Positions 5,872 through 7,779 of a stretch of 7,779 bases of DNA are shown one piece after another (position 1 is the stretch's first letter; every line of letters starts with the position of its first letter). The position numbers were made by a program, and so were the translations under genes. Location of the stretch: positions 1-7,779 of the forward strand of contig NZ_JBNQGD010000019.1 in the NCBI RefSeq assembly GCF_050436765.1, read 5' to 3'. The notes beneath the pieces are model-generated. The model saw only the letters and a program-made list of their open reading frames with translations, ran no database searches and was not told where the DNA came from. The stretch is from Arachidicoccus sp050436765. Its GTDB lineage: Bacteria > Bacteroidota > Bacteroidia > Chitinophagales > Chitinophagaceae.

Positions 5872-7302
5872 ATGCCGCACGAAGCAATTTCGGTTTTTGA
5901 TATGTTTAAAATAGGCGTTGGCCCTTCCAGTTCTCATACACTGGGACCCTGGCGGGCAGCCATTTATTTTATAGAGTCAATAAAAGAGAAATATGGACTG
6001 GAAAATGTAGCGCATATACAAGTGTTGCTATATGGTTCTTTGGCTAAAACAGGTCATGGACACGGTACGGACATTGCGATAAAGATGGGATTGATGCTAG
6101 AAGATCCGGAGACGACCGATGTTTCCTTGATAAACGAAAAAATGCAGCAAATAGCTGAACAAAATATACTTGCCCTTGGTGGCATAATGCCTATCACTTT
6201 TTGCCCCGGTAAAGATGTTGTTTTTCTCTACAATGAGTCTTTGCCTTTTCACCCCAATGCAATGACGTTTTTGCTCAATCTGAAAAATGGTGAGACTATC
6301 AGTGAAACCTGGTATTCTATTGGGGGCGGTTTTGTCGTACAAGAGGGATTATCTCTGCAAGGAACAAAAGAAAATGTGGACCTCCCTTTCCCCATCAATG
6401 ATGCGCAGGATTTGCTTTTTTGGTGTATTAAAACCGGCATGTCTATTCACGAAGTAGTAATGGAAAACGAGGGAACCTGGCGCAGCGAAGAACAGACAAA
6501 AGAAGGCGTATTAAAAATATGGAAAACAATGCGCGAATGCATGTATCGGGGATGTCATACAAAGGGGGAATTACCCGGCGGATTAAAGGTGAAGCGGCGC
6601 GCATTTGATTTAAATAAGAAACTTACAAAAGGCGAACTATACAATAACTATGACCAGTGGACTGCGCTTGTTAAAAAGTCAGCCGGTAATTTCAATGCTA
6701 TATTAGACTGGATTAGTTGTTTTGCATTGGCAGTAAATGAAGAGAATGCCGCTTTTGGCCGCGTAGTTACAGCGCCTACCAACGGTGCTGCGGGAGTAAT
6801 TCCTGCTGTCTTGCAATACTTTATTCTATTTTGCAACGCAGATGAGGAAGATAAAATTATCCATTTTCTATTAACCGCATCGGAAGTCGGGAGCATCTTT
6901 AAAAAGGGAGCTACTATTTCTGCCGCTATGGGCGGCTGTCAGGCGGAAATAGGTGTGTCTTCAGCTATGGCGGCCGCGGCCTTAACGGAAGCATTAGGAG
7001 GAACGCAAAAGCAGGCGTTGATGGCTGCAGAGATAGCGATGGAGCATCATTTGGGACTTACTTGCGATCCAATTGGTGGGTTGGTGCAAATACCCTGTAT
7101 CGAGAGAAATACAATGGGGGCGATTAAGGCTATTACTGCATCGCAATTAGCTTTACAGAGCGCACCGGATTATGCTAAGGTATCTTTGGATAAAGTGGTA
7201 AAGACGATGTGGGACACGGCTCTGGATATGAATAGCAAATATAAAGAAACCTCTGATGGAGGGCTGGCCATACATATTCCGTTAGGCTTGAGTGAATGTT
7301 GA
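5872..7302 (+). CDS. sdaA: L-serine dehydratase, single-chain iron-sulfur type
   Basis: Converts L-serine to pyruvate and ammonia in the cytoplasm using a [4Fe-4S] cluster rather than PLP. The 476 residues cover both domains of the single-chain (type 2) enzyme: an N-terminal beta domain with VFDMFKIGVGPSSSHTLGP (8-26; motif S19-S-S-H-T23) and AKTGHGHGTD (58-67), then an alpha domain with GRVVTAPTNGAAGVIPAVL (296-314). The cluster cysteines are C356 (GGCQAE), C398 (LTCDP) and C409 (IPCIERN). Their spacings of 42 and 11 equal those I recall for Legionella pneumophila LSD (343, 385, 396). The chain ends in C476, the position of the C-terminal cysteine that in that enzyme folds back to the active-site iron. 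ATG 5872 is preceded by purine-rich AAAAGAG, too close for a classical Shine-Dalgarno, and places SSSHT at the usual distance from the N-terminus. No frameshift or missing key residue. It probably has its own promoter. The sdaA/sdaB paralogue choice cannot be made. Confidence 0.96.
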   Translation: MPHEAISVFDMFKIGVGPSSSHTLGPWRAAIYFIESIKEKYGLENVAHIQVLLYGSLAKTGHGHGTDIAIKMGLMLEDPETTDVSLINEKMQQIAEQNILALGGIMPITFCPGKDVVFLYNESLPFHPNAMTFLLNLKNGETISETWYSIGGGFVVQEGLSLQGTKENVDLPFPINDAQDLLFWCIKTGMSIHEVVMENEGTWRSEEQTKEGVLKIWKTMRECMYRGCHTKGELPGGLKVKRRAFDLNKKLTKGELYNNYDQWTALVKKSAGNFNAILDWISCFALAVNEENAAFGRVVTAPTNGAAGVIPAVLQYFILFCNADEEDKIIHFLLTASEVGSIFKKGATISAAMGGCQAEIGVSSAMAAAALTEALGGTQKQALMAAEIAMEHHLGLTCDPIGGLVQIPCIERNTMGAIKAITASQLALQSAPDYAKVSLDKVVKTMWDTALDMNSKYKETSDGGLAIHIPLGLSEC

Positions 7303-7337
7303 CGTAATTTTTTGTGTAATTATTTTTAAATATTTTG

Positions 7338-7779
7338 ATGAAAAAAAATGCTTTCTTCTTTCTTTTTTTTGTTTTAATAATTGGTGCGATAGTCGCTTGT
7401 ACCAAAAGCACAGTCGATAATCAATTAAGACCTACTTATTTTCGGTTGGCAAATGTTACTTCCGGAAGGTCTTTCGACATGCAGGTAAATAAAAATGGTT
7501 TATTCACCGGTATTTCTTTTGATAGTATAACTCCTTATGCATCCGGTAGCCCTGGTGTATACAATTTAGCCATTAGCGATAATGCAAGTGGTACAGATAT
7601 ATTGAATAGCTATCAGTCCATGCAGAGTGGTGTATATTATACACTCTTTATTGTTCCTGACAGCACATCGGGTGTTCAGCAGCCCAGAACAAGTTTGATT
7701 GCCGATAACAACGTTTTGCCGCAATATGATTCGGCTAAAGTACGTTTTCTTAATTTTTCCCCAAATGCGCCTTCGGTTA
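7338..7779 (+). CDS. DUF4397-like surface lipoprotein, N-terminal part (3' truncated by window edge)
   Basis: An open frame runs from ATG 7338 to the window end with no stop: 147 codons plus one base. It begins with a lipoprotein signal: MKKN, a Phe-rich hydrophobic core (5-17) and a lipobox IVAC with the lipidated cysteine at C21. The mature part is rich in Ser, Thr, Asn and Tyr and has repeated beta-type patterns: YFRLANVTSGRSFDMQVNKN (36-55), SGVYNLAI-like and SGVYYTLFIV segments, then KVRFLNFSPNAPSV at the very edge. The last is the typical opening of a DUF4397 repeat (RF.N.SP.AP.VD), and the first looks like a degenerate copy, so at least two domain units are likely. Such proteins are common in Bacteroidota; their function is unknown, and an envelope location is inferred from the signal. 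The start lies 35 bases after sdaA, with no terminator seen between, so co-transcription is possible but functionally unexplained. Confidence 0.75.
   Translation, partial: MKKNAFFFLFFVLIIGAIVACTKSTVDNQLRPTYFRLANVTSGRSFDMQVNKNGLFTGISFDSITPYASGSPGVYNLAISDNASGTDILNSYQSMQSGVYYTLFIVPDSTSGVQQPRTSLIADNNVLPQYDSAKVRFLNFSPNAPSV

Noticed and set aside
7339..7370. A8 and T8 homopolymer runs at the start of the lipoprotein gene as a phase-variation switch
   Set aside because: Both runs encode ordinary signal-peptide residues (Lys and Phe) in an AT-rich genome, and eight bases is short for slip-strand control. Nothing else suggests switching.
1..7779. tRNA, rRNA, CRISPR array, insertion sequence or phage genes
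   Set aside because: The gaps are at most 166 bases and show no cloverleaf, spaced direct repeats, terminal inverted repeats or transposase motifs. The rest is filled by six recognisable genes on one strand.

Overview
The window looks like a stretch of chromosome from a member of the Bacteroidota, most likely a Chitinophagaceae or Sphingobacteriales relative. The grounds are moderately AT-rich DNA, near absence of Shine-Dalgarno sequences, two exact TAnnTTTG promoter elements of the Bacteroidota type in the two longest gaps, the gene order mreC-mreD-mrdA-rodA, and a DUF4397-like lipoprotein. This placement is inference from protein style and signals; no 16S or other marker is present. All six genes lie on the + strand.

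Positions 1-4587 hold the downstream part of a cell-shape (elongasome) cluster: the C-terminal part of mreC (5' end outside the window), mreD one base later, then a 121-base gap with a candidate internal promoter, then the transpeptidase PBP2 (mrdA) and the SEDS glycosyltransferase rodA two bases after it. MreC and MreD organise and activate the RodA-PBP2 pair, which polymerises and cross-links side-wall peptidoglycan. mreB would be expected just upstream of the window.

Positions 4614-5705 hold a CorA-family divalent-cation transporter, 26 bases after rodA and probably read through from it. A gap of 166 bases follows, with a weak terminator-like hairpin, a short palindrome and a good -7 element. 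Position 5872 starts a full-length iron-sulfur L-serine dehydratase (sdaA) ending in the C-terminal cysteine known from this enzyme class. From 7338 to the window end runs the start of a lipoprotein resembling the DUF4397 family, cut by the edge.

This is mainly ordinary core-genome sequence. I found no mobile element, CRISPR array, RNA gene, defence system or plausible new system. The points worth a second look are at residue level: a probable zinc site in PBP2, departures from consensus in RodA, the charged tail of PBP2, and the promoter region of sdaA.
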